From positions 558,001 through 622,000 of the forward strand of contig JADJAC010000002.1 in assembly GCA_016704425.1 (NCBI GenBank): a stretch of DNA of 64,000 nt. Reading direction: 5' to 3'. The translations under genes were made by a program, and so were the position numbers. A model generated the notes under the pieces. The model did no database searches. It was not told the origin of the DNA and worked only from the letters and a program-made list of their open reading frames with translations. This DNA comes from Sphingomonadales bacterium (GTDB taxonomy: Bacteria > Pseudomonadota > Alphaproteobacteria > Sphingomonadales > Sphingomonadaceae). This document shows, piece after piece, positions 45,512 through 54,347 of this stretch (within the stretch, counting starts at the first letter, position 1; each line of letters begins with the position of its first letter).

Positions 45512-46672
45512 TTATGCGCCCGGCATGTCGAGTATGCGCTTCGCAACGACGTTGAGCATGACTTCGCTCGTTCCCCCTTCGATGCTGTTTGCCTTTGTGC
45601 GGAGCCAGGTGCGCGGCTTGGCACCGCCCTTGGATCGCGAGCTTTCCCATTCCAGGGCATCGGATCCGCCGGCCGCCATGACAAGTTCATGGCGCTTCTT
45701 GTTCAATTCAGTCCCTACATATTTCATGAGATTGGAATAGGCAGGATGCGCCCGACCAGTCTTCCATTCGTCCATGAAGCGTTCGGAATGCGCGCGAAAG
45801 GCAATCGTCTCGACATCGAACATTGCCATTTCTGCACGCAGGACCGGTTCATTGGCAGCGGCGTCGGGGAAGGCCGCGCCAAGCGAAGCCAGTCCTTCGC
45901 CGAGCCCTCCGCCCGAAATCATCTCACGCTCATGCCCCAGCAGATATTTGGCGACGTCCCATCCGCGGTTCAATTCGCCGACAATCTGGTGCTTTGGCAC
46001 TTTTACATTGTCGAAGAAGGTTTCACAGAAGGGAGAACTGCCCGAAATGAGAAGGATTGGCTTCGTCGAAACACCTGGCGTCGTCATGTCAAACAGCAGG
46101 AAGCTGATACCTTGATACTTGTTGGTCTTGTCCGTGCGAACGAGACAGAAGATCCAGTCAGCCTTGTTGGCATAGCTGGTCCAGATTTTCTGGCCGTTGA
46201 CGGTCCAGTGATCTCCCTTGTCTTCGCCAAAGGTCTGAAGCGAAACAAGGTCCGAACCGGAGCCGGGTTCCGAATAGCCCTGACACCAGCGGATTTCGCC
46301 GCGCGCGATCGGCGGCAAATAGTGGAGCTTTTGCTCTTCGGTTCCGAACTTCAGGAGCGCGGGCCCGAGCATCCAGATGCCGAACGACATAAGTGGAGGA
46401 CGACAACCCAGCTTGGCCATCTCGCTGCGCAAAATCTTCGTTTCCTCGGCAGAAAGCCCGCCGCCGCCATACGCCTTCGGCCAATCGGGTACCGTCCAGC
46501 CTTTCGCGGCCATGATATCCAGCCACTGCTTTTGCGCCTGATTTTTGAATTTGAAATTCCGCCCACCCCAGCATGCGTCATCGTCGTCGCGAACCGGCTC
46601 ACGCATTTCAGCGGGGCAATTCGCTTCCAGCCAAGCTCGTGTTTCTGCACGAAACAACTCAAGATCTGACAT
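45512..46672 (-). CDS. Acyl-CoA dehydrogenase, large partner type
   Basis: 386 residues from the ATG at 46672, placed 7 nt after GGAG; the upstream ATG at 46678 is too close to it. Features: WPKAYGGGGLSAEE, QGYSEPGSGSDL, IWTSYANKADW and the C-terminal SIEGGTSEVMLNVVAKRIL, where the glutamate of EGGTSE is the candidate base. It is of the FadE17/FadE28-like type often paired with a second ACAD, here the next gene. First gene of the leftward operon, divergent from the SDR at 46937. Confidence 0.85.
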   Translation of the reverse strand: MSDLELFRAETRAWLEANCPAEMREPVRDDDDACWGGRNFKFKNQAQKQWLDIMAAKGWTVPDWPKAYGGGGLSAEETKILRSEMAKLGCRPPLMSFGIWMLGPALLKFGTEEQKLHYLPPIARGEIRWCQGYSEPGSGSDLVSLQTFGEDKGDHWTVNGQKIWTSYANKADWIFCLVRTDKTNKYQGISFLLFDMTTPGVSTKPILLISGSSPFCETFFDNVKVPKHQIVGELNRGWDVAKYLLGHEREMISGGGLGEGLASLGAAFPDAAANEPVLRAEMAMFDVETIAFRAHSERFMDEWKTGRAHPAYSNLMKYVGTELNKKRHELVMAAGGSDALEWESSRSKGGAKPRTWLRTKANSIEGGTSEVMLNVVAKRILDMPGA

Positions 46673-46694
46673 CGACATTCTCCTATGCTCCTTC

Positions 46695-46786
46695 GTCACC
46701 CTGAACTCGTTTCAGGGTCCGTGTCCACAGGCGGGTATGGACAAACGAGCCAGTGATTACAGATGCTGAAACAAGTTCAGCATGAC
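46695..46786. repeat. Short intergenic inverted repeat, sphingomonad REP-like
   Basis: CACCCTGAACTCGTTTCAGG within 46695-46718 and TGCTGAAACAAGTTCAGCA (46764-46782) are two related imperfect palindromes about 50 bp apart. I recall this bipartite sequence as a dispersed intergenic element in sphingomonad genomes. It lies in the divergent promoter region of the catabolic operons. Confidence 0.6.
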
Positions 46787-46936
46787 GGTTGAAAACTTCC
46801 GATTCTCTATGGCCACGCATCCGCTTTACGCAAGCGTCAATTGGCTAGGTCGCCTTGCCGTAGCGGCATTTTGCAGTGCGTTGACCAAGCTTTCCTGCTG
46901 CCTAAGGTTGAGTCGGAAAAACAGATGGAGAGCATG

Positions 46937-47779
46937 ATGAGATTCGCAGGCAAGACTGCCGTGGTGACCGGCGCGGCCTCTGGCATGGGCAAGGCCACAG
47001 CAATCAAACTGGCAGCAGAAGGTGCGACAGTCATTGCTGCTGATATCGATGAGGCCGGTGGCGCGGAACTCGCAGCCATGTCCAATGGCAAAATCATCTT
47101 CAAGACGACTGACGTCTGCGACGTCGCCCAGATCAAGGCACTCATGGATTTTGCTGCCGAGCAGACAGGCGGGATAGACATTGTCTTCAACAACGCCGGC
47201 GCTGGCGGCGCCCGCGAAAATATCGATGAAATCGATGCTGATGGCTGGGACAACACAATGAACCTCCTACTCAGGTCGGTCGCCATGGGCATCCGTTATG
47301 CAGTTCCTCACATGATCGGTCGCGAAGGCGCATCCATTATCAACACGGCCAGCGTCGCCGGACTTTCTGCCGGCATGTCACCGACGGCCTATGCAGTCGC
47401 CAAGGCTGGCGTGATCCACCTCACAAAGGTCGCTGCTGCCGATCTGGCGCGACACAACATACGCGTGAACGCGATTTGCCCCGGCTTCATCAAGACCAAC
47501 ATCTTTGCCACAGCCCTTGAGGTTCCAAAGGAACAGCGCGAAGTGGCCAATGCAATGATTGCCGACGTCGCGGCCCACGCCCAACCCGTCAAGGGTGGCG
47601 GCGAACCGGATGATATCGCCAATACGGTCTTGTTCCTTGCAGGACCGGAGTCGCGTTTCATGACCGGGACCTACATGCTCGTCGATGGCGGCCTGCTGAC
47701 AGGTCCGCGCCATTCCTGGGACGAGAATGCCCCTGGCATGTTTTCCTCGCTGGAGGCCTTTGTCGCGAGCGCGCCATGA
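46937..47779 (+). CDS. SDR-family oxidoreductase
   Basis: 280 residues from the ATG at 46937, with GGAG at a good distance (ATGs at 46925 and 46934 are close alternatives). The cofactor motif VVTGAASGMGKA, FNNAGAGGA, INTASVAG and YAVAK are all present, and the C terminus carries a 30-residue extension after DGGLLTGPR. First gene of the rightward catabolic operon, coupled to the transporter by a 4-bp overlap. Substrate unknown. Confidence 0.85.
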   Translation: MRFAGKTAVVTGAASGMGKATAIKLAAEGATVIAADIDEAGGAELAAMSNGKIIFKTTDVCDVAQIKALMDFAAEQTGGIDIVFNNAGAGGARENIDEIDADGWDNTMNLLLRSVAMGIRYAVPHMIGREGASIINTASVAGLSAGMSPTAYAVAKAGVIHLTKVAAADLARHNIRVNAICPGFIKTNIFATALEVPKEQREVANAMIADVAAHAQPVKGGGEPDDIANTVLFLAGPESRFMTGTYMLVDGGLLTGPRHSWDENAPGMFSSLEAFVASAP

Positions 47780-49215
47780 GCGCTGTCCCCCCGGCAGAAC
47801 GCCTGCCTTTTCGTGTAAAGGTCGGTCACGGCATAGGCTCGGCCGCCTATGGCGTGAAGGACAATGGCTTCAGCACATTGCTTCTGCTGTTTTACAATCA
47901 GGTTATGGGACTCGATCCTGGGCTCGTCGGCCTTGTCTTGCTGGTTGCACTGTTTCTCGATGCAATCGTCGACCCGTTTGTCGGGCACTTTGTGGACAAG
48001 ACCTATACGCATTGGGGCAAGCGCCATCCCTGGATGTATGCCGCAATCGTCCCAATGGCGTTTTGCTGGACCCTACTTTGGTTTCCGCCGTCTTCCCTAG
48101 GCACCGGTCTTTACGTTTATTTGCTGGTGATAGCATTTCTGATGCGGGCATCAGTCTCCTGCTATGAAGTCCCGGCATTGACTGTCGTTCCCGCACTTTC
48201 GGCAGATTACGACGAACGGACCTCGATCACGCGCTGGCGCTTCCTCTCCGCTTGGGGAGGTGGCTTGTTGATGTTGATCCTGGCCTTTGCGGTCTTTCTC
48301 GTTCCGGAGCCGGGATATCCAGTCGGGCAACTGAATATCAATGGGTACCATAAGTACGGTCTTGCCGGCGCAGCGATCATCCTCGCAGTGACACTGACAT
48401 CCACTCTGACAACTCACAAACGGCTTGCACGCCTGCCGGCCGAGAAGCCCAGAAAACTGCCCTTGCGGGCGACGCTGAGCCACATTGGTGAGACGCTCTC
48501 CAACAGGGCTTACCTGATCATTCTCGGCAGCACACTGCTCACTTATACGAACACGGGCGTCGCATTTTCTTCTGCCGCCTATATGCTTACATTTCTCTGG
48601 GAAATGCCGCAGACCGGCTTTCTCGCCTATTCGGCAACCCTGTTCGTCGGTGTTGTTGCGGCTTTCCTTCTTGTGGGTTTCGTTCAGTCACGGATCGAAA
48701 AGCATGTTGGCGCCGCCGTCTTCGGATCTATCTCTTTGCTCTTCGCCATCATGCCCTATGGCTTGCGCCTTTTCGGCCTGTTCCCGGAAAACGGCAGCGC
48801 CACGCTGATTCCGGTATTGTTCCTTGTAATCACGCTGGCGAATGCATTTTCGGTTGCCAGCATGATGCTCGGCCAATCCATGGCCGCCGACGTAGTTGAG
48901 GCGGCGCAGGAGCGATCCGGTCAACGCACCGAAGGACTGTTTTTTGCAGGGCTGTTCTTTGTGCAGAAATTTGCGACCGGAGCGGGCATTTTCCTGACCG
49001 GACTGATCCTGAGCCTTGCCCAGTTTCCCAAGAACGCCACGCCTGGCCAAGTGGCGCTGCCGGTGCTTGATATGTTGATGGTGCTGCAGATCGCGGTCCT
49101 TGTATGCCTTGGGGGCACATCGATTTATCTGATTGCGCAATTCCCGATCCGCCGCGCCGATCACGAGGCACGTGTCAGGCGGCTTGCGCAACAAACACAA
49201 TTTTCAGGCAATTGA
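47776..49215 (+). CDS. MFS transporter, GPH-like
   Basis: 479 residues with about twelve hydrophobic helices. GVKDNGFSTLLLLFYNQVMGL, DAIVDPFVGHFVDKTYTHWGKRHPWM and YEVPALTVVPALSADYDERTSI are the hallmarks of the glycoside-pentoside-hexuronide/cation symporter family. Sphingomonads place such transporters in clusters for steroids and aromatic or polycyclic acids, so uptake of the cluster's substrate is likely. The start overlaps the SDR stop by 4 bp. Confidence 0.88.
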   Translation: MSAVPPAERLPFRVKVGHGIGSAAYGVKDNGFSTLLLLFYNQVMGLDPGLVGLVLLVALFLDAIVDPFVGHFVDKTYTHWGKRHPWMYAAIVPMAFCWTLLWFPPSSLGTGLYVYLLVIAFLMRASVSCYEVPALTVVPALSADYDERTSITRWRFLSAWGGGLLMLILAFAVFLVPEPGYPVGQLNINGYHKYGLAGAAIILAVTLTSTLTTHKRLARLPAEKPRKLPLRATLSHIGETLSNRAYLIILGSTLLTYTNTGVAFSSAAYMLTFLWEMPQTGFLAYSATLFVGVVAAFLLVGFVQSRIEKHVGAAVFGSISLLFAIMPYGLRLFGLFPENGSATLIPVLFLVITLANAFSVASMMLGQSMAADVVEAAQERSGQRTEGLFFAGLFFVQKFATGAGIFLTGLILSLAQFPKNATPGQVALPVLDMLMVLQIAVLVCLGGTSIYLIAQFPIRRADHEARVRRLAQQTQFSGN

Positions 49216-49278
49216 GGGGCTGGAATTCCCCGACTGATGCTGACATTGACGTAAAGGTAAATCGAGAGGACGACTCAC

Positions 49279-50562
49279 ATGGACTTCACCCTGAACGAAC
49301 GCGAAACCTACTGGCGCGATCGCATCAAGAACCACATTGATCAATATGTCCGGCCACGCGTGAAGGATTATCATGCCGAGCAAGCGACCGGCGATCGCTG
49401 GAAAGTGCTCCAGGTAATCGAAGAAGAAAAGGCAAGAGCCCGGGCTGTCGGCCTTTGGAATCTTTTCATGCCGCCGCGCGGTGCCAATCCCCATCTTGAT
49501 GACACAGTAGAATTTGACGGTCCGCAGTTGACCAACCTTGAGTACGCCCTTTGTGCGGAAGAAATGGGTCGGGTCGGAATTGCCTCCGAAATCTTCAATT
49601 GTTCGGCGCCTGATACGGGGAACATGGAAGTGTTCAATCGCTACGGCACGGCCGAACAAAAGCGCAAATGGATGGTTCCGCTCATGAAGGGCGAGATCCG
49701 TTCCGCCTTCCTCATGACAGAACCAGCTGTCGCGTCATCTGATGCGACCAATATCGAGACCAAAATTACGCGCGACGGTGATGAATATGTCATCAACGGC
49801 CGCAAATGGTGGTCAAGTGGTGCCGGCGATCCTCGCTGCAAGATTGCGATTGTGATGGGCAAGACCGATACCGGTGCCCAACGCCACCAGCAGCAATCGC
49901 AAATCCTCATGCCACTCGATGCACCCGGCGTGCACATTCTGCGTCATTTGCCGGTCTTCGGCTACGACGATGCTCCGCACGGTCATATGGAGATTGAACT
50001 CAAGGACGTTCGCGTCCCGGCTGACAATATCCTTTATGGCGAAGGGCGGGGATTCGAAATCGCCCAGGGTCGGCTTGGGCCAGGGCGCATCCATCACTGC
50101 ATGCGGACCATCGGCGTGGCTGAGGAAGCGCTGGAAAAGATGTGCCGTCGCCTGACGACGCGCGTTGCCTTTGGCAAGACAATCGCCCAACAGACGGTCT
50201 GGCACGAACGCATCGCACGTGCGCGCATCGATATCGACATGACGCGCCTGCTTTGCCTCAAGGCGGCCCATATGATGGATACTGTCGGCAACAAGGCCGC
50301 GGCCTGCGAAATCGCGATGATCAAGGTTCAGGCGCCGAATATGGCGTTGAAGATCATCGATGATGCAATTCAAGCCCATGGCGGCGGCGGCGTTTCGGAG
50401 GATTTTGGCCTGGCATCAGCCTGGGCGCATCAGCGCACGCTGCGACTGGCCGATGGTCCGGATGAAGTGCATGCTCGGGCAATCGCGCGCCTTGAACTCG
50501 GCAAATATGGAGAAGCAAGCCCTGCCGGTCTTTCAAGCGGCGATCTGGCGGTGACACGATGA
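49279..50562 (+). CDS. Acyl-CoA dehydrogenase, ACAD10/11-like
   Basis: 427 residues. FNCSAPDTGNMEV, TEPAVASSDATNIETKI, INGRKWWSSGAGDPRCKIAI, GRGFEIAQGRLGPGRIHHCM and LADGPDEVHARAIARLEL match the dehydrogenase domain of animal ACAD10/ACAD11 very closely. In those proteins and the bacterial LvaC group this domain processes 4-phosphorylated acyl-CoA. Here the matching kinase is a separate gene two positions downstream, with an alcohol dehydrogenase between. It overlaps that alcohol dehydrogenase gene by 4 bp. Confidence 0.92.
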   Translation: MDFTLNERETYWRDRIKNHIDQYVRPRVKDYHAEQATGDRWKVLQVIEEEKARARAVGLWNLFMPPRGANPHLDDTVEFDGPQLTNLEYALCAEEMGRVGIASEIFNCSAPDTGNMEVFNRYGTAEQKRKWMVPLMKGEIRSAFLMTEPAVASSDATNIETKITRDGDEYVINGRKWWSSGAGDPRCKIAIVMGKTDTGAQRHQQQSQILMPLDAPGVHILRHLPVFGYDDAPHGHMEIELKDVRVPADNILYGEGRGFEIAQGRLGPGRIHHCMRTIGVAEEALEKMCRRLTTRVAFGKTIAQQTVWHERIARARIDIDMTRLLCLKAAHMMDTVGNKAAACEIAMIKVQAPNMALKIIDDAIQAHGGGGVSEDFGLASAWAHQRTLRLADGPDEVHARAIARLELGKYGEASPAGLSSGDLAVTR

Positions 50563-51647
50563 AAGCAGCTGTCCTGATTCAGCCCGGTCAGGCGCTGGTG
50601 ATCGAAGACGTCGTCATTTCCAAGCCGGGACCGCATGAAGTGCTCATCCGCACCGCAGCGTGCGGGCTTTGCCACTCGGACTTGCATTTCATCGAAGGTG
50701 CATATCCCCATCCGCTTCCTGCGATCCCTGGCCATGAGGCCGCCGGGATCGTCGAGGCGGTGGGCAGCGAAGTCCGCACAGTAAAGGTTGGCGACGCTGT
50801 AGTCTCGTGTCTGTCAGCGTTTTGCGGACATTGCGAATATTGCGTTACAGGCCGGATGTCGCTCTGCCTGGGCGGCGACACGCGCCGTGCCCCAACCGAT
50901 GCGCCGCGGATCACGCGGCCGGATGGGTCGATCGTCAACCAGATGCTCAATCTGTCTGCATTTGCCGAACACATGCTGATCCACGAGCACGCCTGTGTGA
51001 AGATTGATCCTGAAATGCCGCTGGACCGGGCCGCCGTGATCGGCTGCGCTGTCACGACCGGAGCAGGAACGATCTTTAATGCCTGCAAGGTCACGCCGGG
51101 CGAAACGGTCGCGGTGGTCGGTTGCGGCGGTGTTGGCCTGGCAACAATCAATGCTGCCAAGATTGCCGGTGCGGGGCGGATCATCGCTGCCGACCCAATC
51201 CCGGAAAAGCGGGAGCTGGCAAGGAAGCTCGGTGCGACGGACGTCATCGATGCTTCTGCCGATGGTGCGGCTGCGACGATCGTCGAAATGACAAAGGGCG
51301 GGGTCGATCACGCGATTGAAGCTGTCGGTCGGCCAGCTTCGGCGCAACTCGCAGTTAGTGTTTTGCGGCGTGGAGGGACGGCCACAATCCTTGGCATGAT
51401 GCCTCTGGCTGAAAAGGTCGGCCTTTCGGCAATGGACCTTTTGTCAGGCAAGAAGCTGCAAGGCGCAATCATGGGTGGAAACCGGTTCCCGGTCGATATC
51501 CCACGACTTGTGGATTTCTATATTCGCGGCCTACTCGATCTCGACTCGATCATTGCGGAGCGGATACCGCTTTCAGGCATCAATGAGGGATTCGAAAAGA
51601 TGAAGGGCGGTGCCAGCGCTCGCTCCGTCATCGTCTTCGATCAGTGA
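50559..51647 (+). CDS. Zinc-dependent alcohol dehydrogenase
   Basis: 362 residues. MDR-family enzyme with catalytic-zinc ligands in CGLCHSDLHFIEG and GHEAAG, four structural-zinc cysteines in FCGHCEYCVTGRMSLC, and NAD binding at VVGCGGVGLATINAA. It resembles class III/aryl-alcohol type enzymes. In this operon it probably oxidises a hydroxyl or reduces a carbonyl of the acyl substrate before or after activation. Coupled to the ACAD11-like gene (ATGA). Confidence 0.92.
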   Translation: MKAAVLIQPGQALVIEDVVISKPGPHEVLIRTAACGLCHSDLHFIEGAYPHPLPAIPGHEAAGIVEAVGSEVRTVKVGDAVVSCLSAFCGHCEYCVTGRMSLCLGGDTRRAPTDAPRITRPDGSIVNQMLNLSAFAEHMLIHEHACVKIDPEMPLDRAAVIGCAVTTGAGTIFNACKVTPGETVAVVGCGGVGLATINAAKIAGAGRIIAADPIPEKRELARKLGATDVIDASADGAAATIVEMTKGGVDHAIEAVGRPASAQLAVSVLRRGGTATILGMMPLAEKVGLSAMDLLSGKKLQGAIMGGNRFPVDIPRLVDFYIRGLLDLDSIIAERIPLSGINEGFEKMKGGASARSVIVFDQ

Positions 51648-51654
51648 GGTTTTG

Positions 51655-52737
51655 ATGGCAACGACTCCAATGGACGCGCAGAAACTTTTTTCGGGCACCG
51701 TTGCGCCCGAAGGAGCAGACAAACTTGACGAGGCCAAGCTGACAGCCTGGATGGAAGCCAATGTCGAAGGCTTCAAAGGGCCGCTCCGTCAAGGCAAGTT
51801 TGCTGGCGGCCAGTCGAACCCCACATATCGGATCGATTCACCTTCAGGGTCGTATGTCTTGCGCCGCAAGCCTTTTGGGCCATTGCTCCCGTCAGCGCAT
51901 GCCGTCGATCGCGAATTCAAGGCAATTGCCGGGCTATATCCGACAGGATTTCCTGTCGCCAAACCTTATGGGCTTTGCACCGATGAAAATGTGATCGGCA
52001 GCTGGTTCTACATCATGGGAATGGTCGAAGGGCGGACGATCTGGGATGGGGCCATGCCCGATGCAAGCGGCCCGGATGAGCGTCGCACGACTTATGATGC
52101 GATGATAGATACTTTGGCAGCCCTCCACAGTGTAGACTTCGAAAAAGCTGGTCTCTCGGACTATGGAAAACCGGGCAATTATTTCGGTCGTCAGGTCGAT
52201 CGTTGGACCAAGCAGTATCGGTTATCCGAAACCGAAACCATGCCCGAGATGGAAAGGCTGATCGAATTCCTGCCGGCAACCTTGCCGGAACAGACTCGGA
52301 CAAGCATCGTCCACGGCGACTATCGCATCGACAACATGATCTTTGCAGCGAACGAACCGAAGGTCATCGCTGTACTTGATTGGGAATTGGGAACATTGGG
52401 CGATCCGCTGGCCGATTTCACTTATGTGGCGCTCGCATGGGTAACAGAAAATGGTGGGCGATCAGGTGTGATGGATCTTGATCGAAAAGCTCTGGGCATT
52501 CCCGAACTGGATGAGGTTGTGGCGCGCTACTGCGCAGCGACAGGGCGTGACGGACTTCCCGATCTCAATTGGTATTTTGCCTATAACTTCTTCAGGTTGG
52601 CCGGCATCATGCAGGGGATCAAGAAGCGTGTGATCGATGGGACAGCGTCGTCGGCACATGCCAAGAACATGTCCGAACGCGTTACCCCGCTTGCCGAGCG
52701 CGCATGGAGCTTTGCTCAGGCGGCTGGCGCACAATAA
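51655..52737 (+). CDS. APH-family kinase, ACAD10/11-like
   Basis: 360 residues from the ATG at 51655 (GAGG upstream). GGQSNPTYRI with VLRRKPFGPLLPSAHAVDRE, the kinase loop IVHGDYRIDNMIF (Asp, Asn) and VLDWELGTLGDPLADF form a complete aminoglycoside-phosphotransferase fold, closest to the N-terminal domain of ACAD11. That domain phosphorylates the 4-hydroxyl of 4-hydroxyacyl-CoA, and LvaA of Pseudomonas does the same for 4-hydroxyvaleryl-CoA. I infer the same chemistry here. Antibiotic resistance is very unlikely. Confidence 0.88.
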   Translation: MATTPMDAQKLFSGTVAPEGADKLDEAKLTAWMEANVEGFKGPLRQGKFAGGQSNPTYRIDSPSGSYVLRRKPFGPLLPSAHAVDREFKAIAGLYPTGFPVAKPYGLCTDENVIGSWFYIMGMVEGRTIWDGAMPDASGPDERRTTYDAMIDTLAALHSVDFEKAGLSDYGKPGNYFGRQVDRWTKQYRLSETETMPEMERLIEFLPATLPEQTRTSIVHGDYRIDNMIFAANEPKVIAVLDWELGTLGDPLADFTYVALAWVTENGGRSGVMDLDRKALGIPELDEVVARYCAATGRDGLPDLNWYFAYNFFRLAGIMQGIKKRVIDGTASSAHAKNMSERVTPLAERAWSFAQAAGAQ

Positions 52738-52767
52738 GCGCGTTCGCCACGTAACCAGGAGGAATGG

Positions 52768-53544
52768 ATGTCTCTTTTCGACATGACCGGACAGGTCGCG
52801 ATCATAACTGGCTCATCCCGCGGAATCGGCAAGGCCATTGCGTTGGAGATGGCCGCTCAGGGTGCCAAGGTTGTCATTTCAAGCCGCAAAGCTGAAGCCT
52901 GCGATGCGACTGCGGCCGAGATCAACATGCAGTTCGGCGCAGGTACAGCGATTGCGGTTCCGGCCAATATCTCGTCAAAGGACGATCTCCAGAATCTGGT
53001 CAATGAAACCCGGCGTGCATTCGGAAAAGTGACCACGGTAATCTGCAATGCGGCCTCGAATCCCTATTACGGTCCGTCGCTTGGCATCAGTGATGACCAG
53101 TTTCGCAAGATCCTCGACAACAACATCGTGTCCAATCATTGGCTGATTTCCATGACCGCTCCCGAAATGCTGGAACGTGGAGAAGGATCAATCGTCATCA
53201 TTTCATCAGTCGGAGGCCTCAAGGGCTCACCGATCATTGGCGCCTATTGCATTTCCAAGGCAGCAGACATGCAGATGGCACGCAATCTTGCGGTCGAATT
53301 CGGTCCGCGGGGTGTGCGCGTCAATTGCATTGCGCCGGGACTGGTCCGGACAGACATGGCCCGGGCGCTTTGGGAGAATCCCGATACACTCAAGGCGTCG
53401 ACTGCCGCCGCTTGCCTCAAACGCATCGGTGAACCCCATGAGATTGCCGGCGCAGCTGTTTTCCTGGCGTCAAAGGCTGGCGCGTTCACGACGGGCCAGA
53501 CCATCGTTTGCGATGGCGGCGCAACAATCAGCGGAGGTGCATAA
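52768..53544 (+). CDS. SDR-family oxidoreductase
   Basis: 258 residues, start preceded by AGGAGG. Motifs: IITGSSRGIGKA, the CNAAS variant of NNAG, ISSVGG and YCISKAA (Tyr-x3-Lys), with DGGATISGGA at the C terminus. Its stop overlaps the next SDR start (TAATG). It may act as the 3-hydroxyacyl or keto reductase of the pathway, comparable to LvaD; the substrate is not determined. Confidence 0.88.
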   Translation: MSLFDMTGQVAIITGSSRGIGKAIALEMAAQGAKVVISSRKAEACDATAAEINMQFGAGTAIAVPANISSKDDLQNLVNETRRAFGKVTTVICNAASNPYYGPSLGISDDQFRKILDNNIVSNHWLISMTAPEMLERGEGSIVIISSVGGLKGSPIIGAYCISKAADMQMARNLAVEFGPRGVRVNCIAPGLVRTDMARALWENPDTLKASTAAACLKRIGEPHEIAGAAVFLASKAGAFTTGQTIVCDGGATISGGA

Positions 53545-54347
53545 TGGGTGCTCTTGACGGCAAGGTCGCAATCGTAACGGGTGCCGGTTCGGGCATTGGT
53601 CGGGCCAGTGCCAAGCGTTTCGCCGCAGAGGGTGCCAAACTCGTCATTGGCGACAAGACTGAAGCCGTATTCGAAACGGCCAAGGCCATCACCGACGCCG
53701 GCGGCACAGCGACTGCACTACAAATCGATGCCGGCAATGAAGCAGACGTTGCCAAGCTCGTGGATGTTGCAAAGACGAGCTATGGCGGCTTGGATATTGC
53801 ATTTGCGAATGCAGGCATCTCGGGCGGAATGGACGGAATATTCGATGCCAAGGCTGAAGATTTCGCCGAAATTCTTCGCGTAAACCTGATCGGTCCCTGG
53901 CTGATGGTCAAGCATGCGGGCAAGCTCATGCTCGAGCAGGGGCGCGGCGGTTCGATCATTTGTACGGCAAGCGTAGCAGGCATTCGCTCCGGTGCAGGCG
54001 GTGCACATTATTCTGCCTCCAAAGCGGGTGTGATCAATCTCATCAAGACTTCGGCTCAACAGCTTTCATCGACGGGCATCCGGGTCAATGCCATTTGCCC
54101 GGGCCTGATCGAAACCGGGATGACGGAACGTGTCTTTGTCTATGCCCGGGAAAACGACAAGATGGACAAGGTTGGCCGACTTAACCCGCTGCGCCGTGCC
54201 GGACAGCCCAGCGAAATTGCCAACATGGCCTTGTTCCTTGCTTCGGACGAAGCAAGCTACGTCAATGGGCAAGCAATCGCCGTTGATGGCGGGCTATCAA
54301 GTTCGCATCCCGTTACACGTCAGGAAACGGGAAAGCCCGCAGTATGA
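53544..54347 (+). CDS. SDR-family oxidoreductase
   Basis: 267 residues from the ATG at 53544, which shares one base with the upstream stop. Motifs: VTGAGSGIGRA, FANAGISGG, CTASVAGIRSG and YSASK. A glutamate/threonine-rich C terminus follows DGGLSSSHPV. Coupled to the hydrolase gene by a 4-bp overlap. Probably a 3-hydroxyacyl-CoA or alcohol dehydrogenase in the same pathway. Confidence 0.88.
   Translation: MGALDGKVAIVTGAGSGIGRASAKRFAAEGAKLVIGDKTEAVFETAKAITDAGGTATALQIDAGNEADVAKLVDVAKTSYGGLDIAFANAGISGGMDGIFDAKAEDFAEILRVNLIGPWLMVKHAGKLMLEQGRGGSIICTASVAGIRSGAGGAHYSASKAGVINLIKTSAQQLSSTGIRVNAICPGLIETGMTERVFVYARENDKMDKVGRLNPLRRAGQPSEIANMALFLASDEASYVNGQAIAVDGGLSSSHPVTRQETGKPAV

Noticed and set aside
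51655..52737. Aminoglycoside phosphotransferase as antibiotic resistance
   Set aside because: Sequence follows the ACAD11 kinase domain and the gene sits in a beta-oxidation operon.
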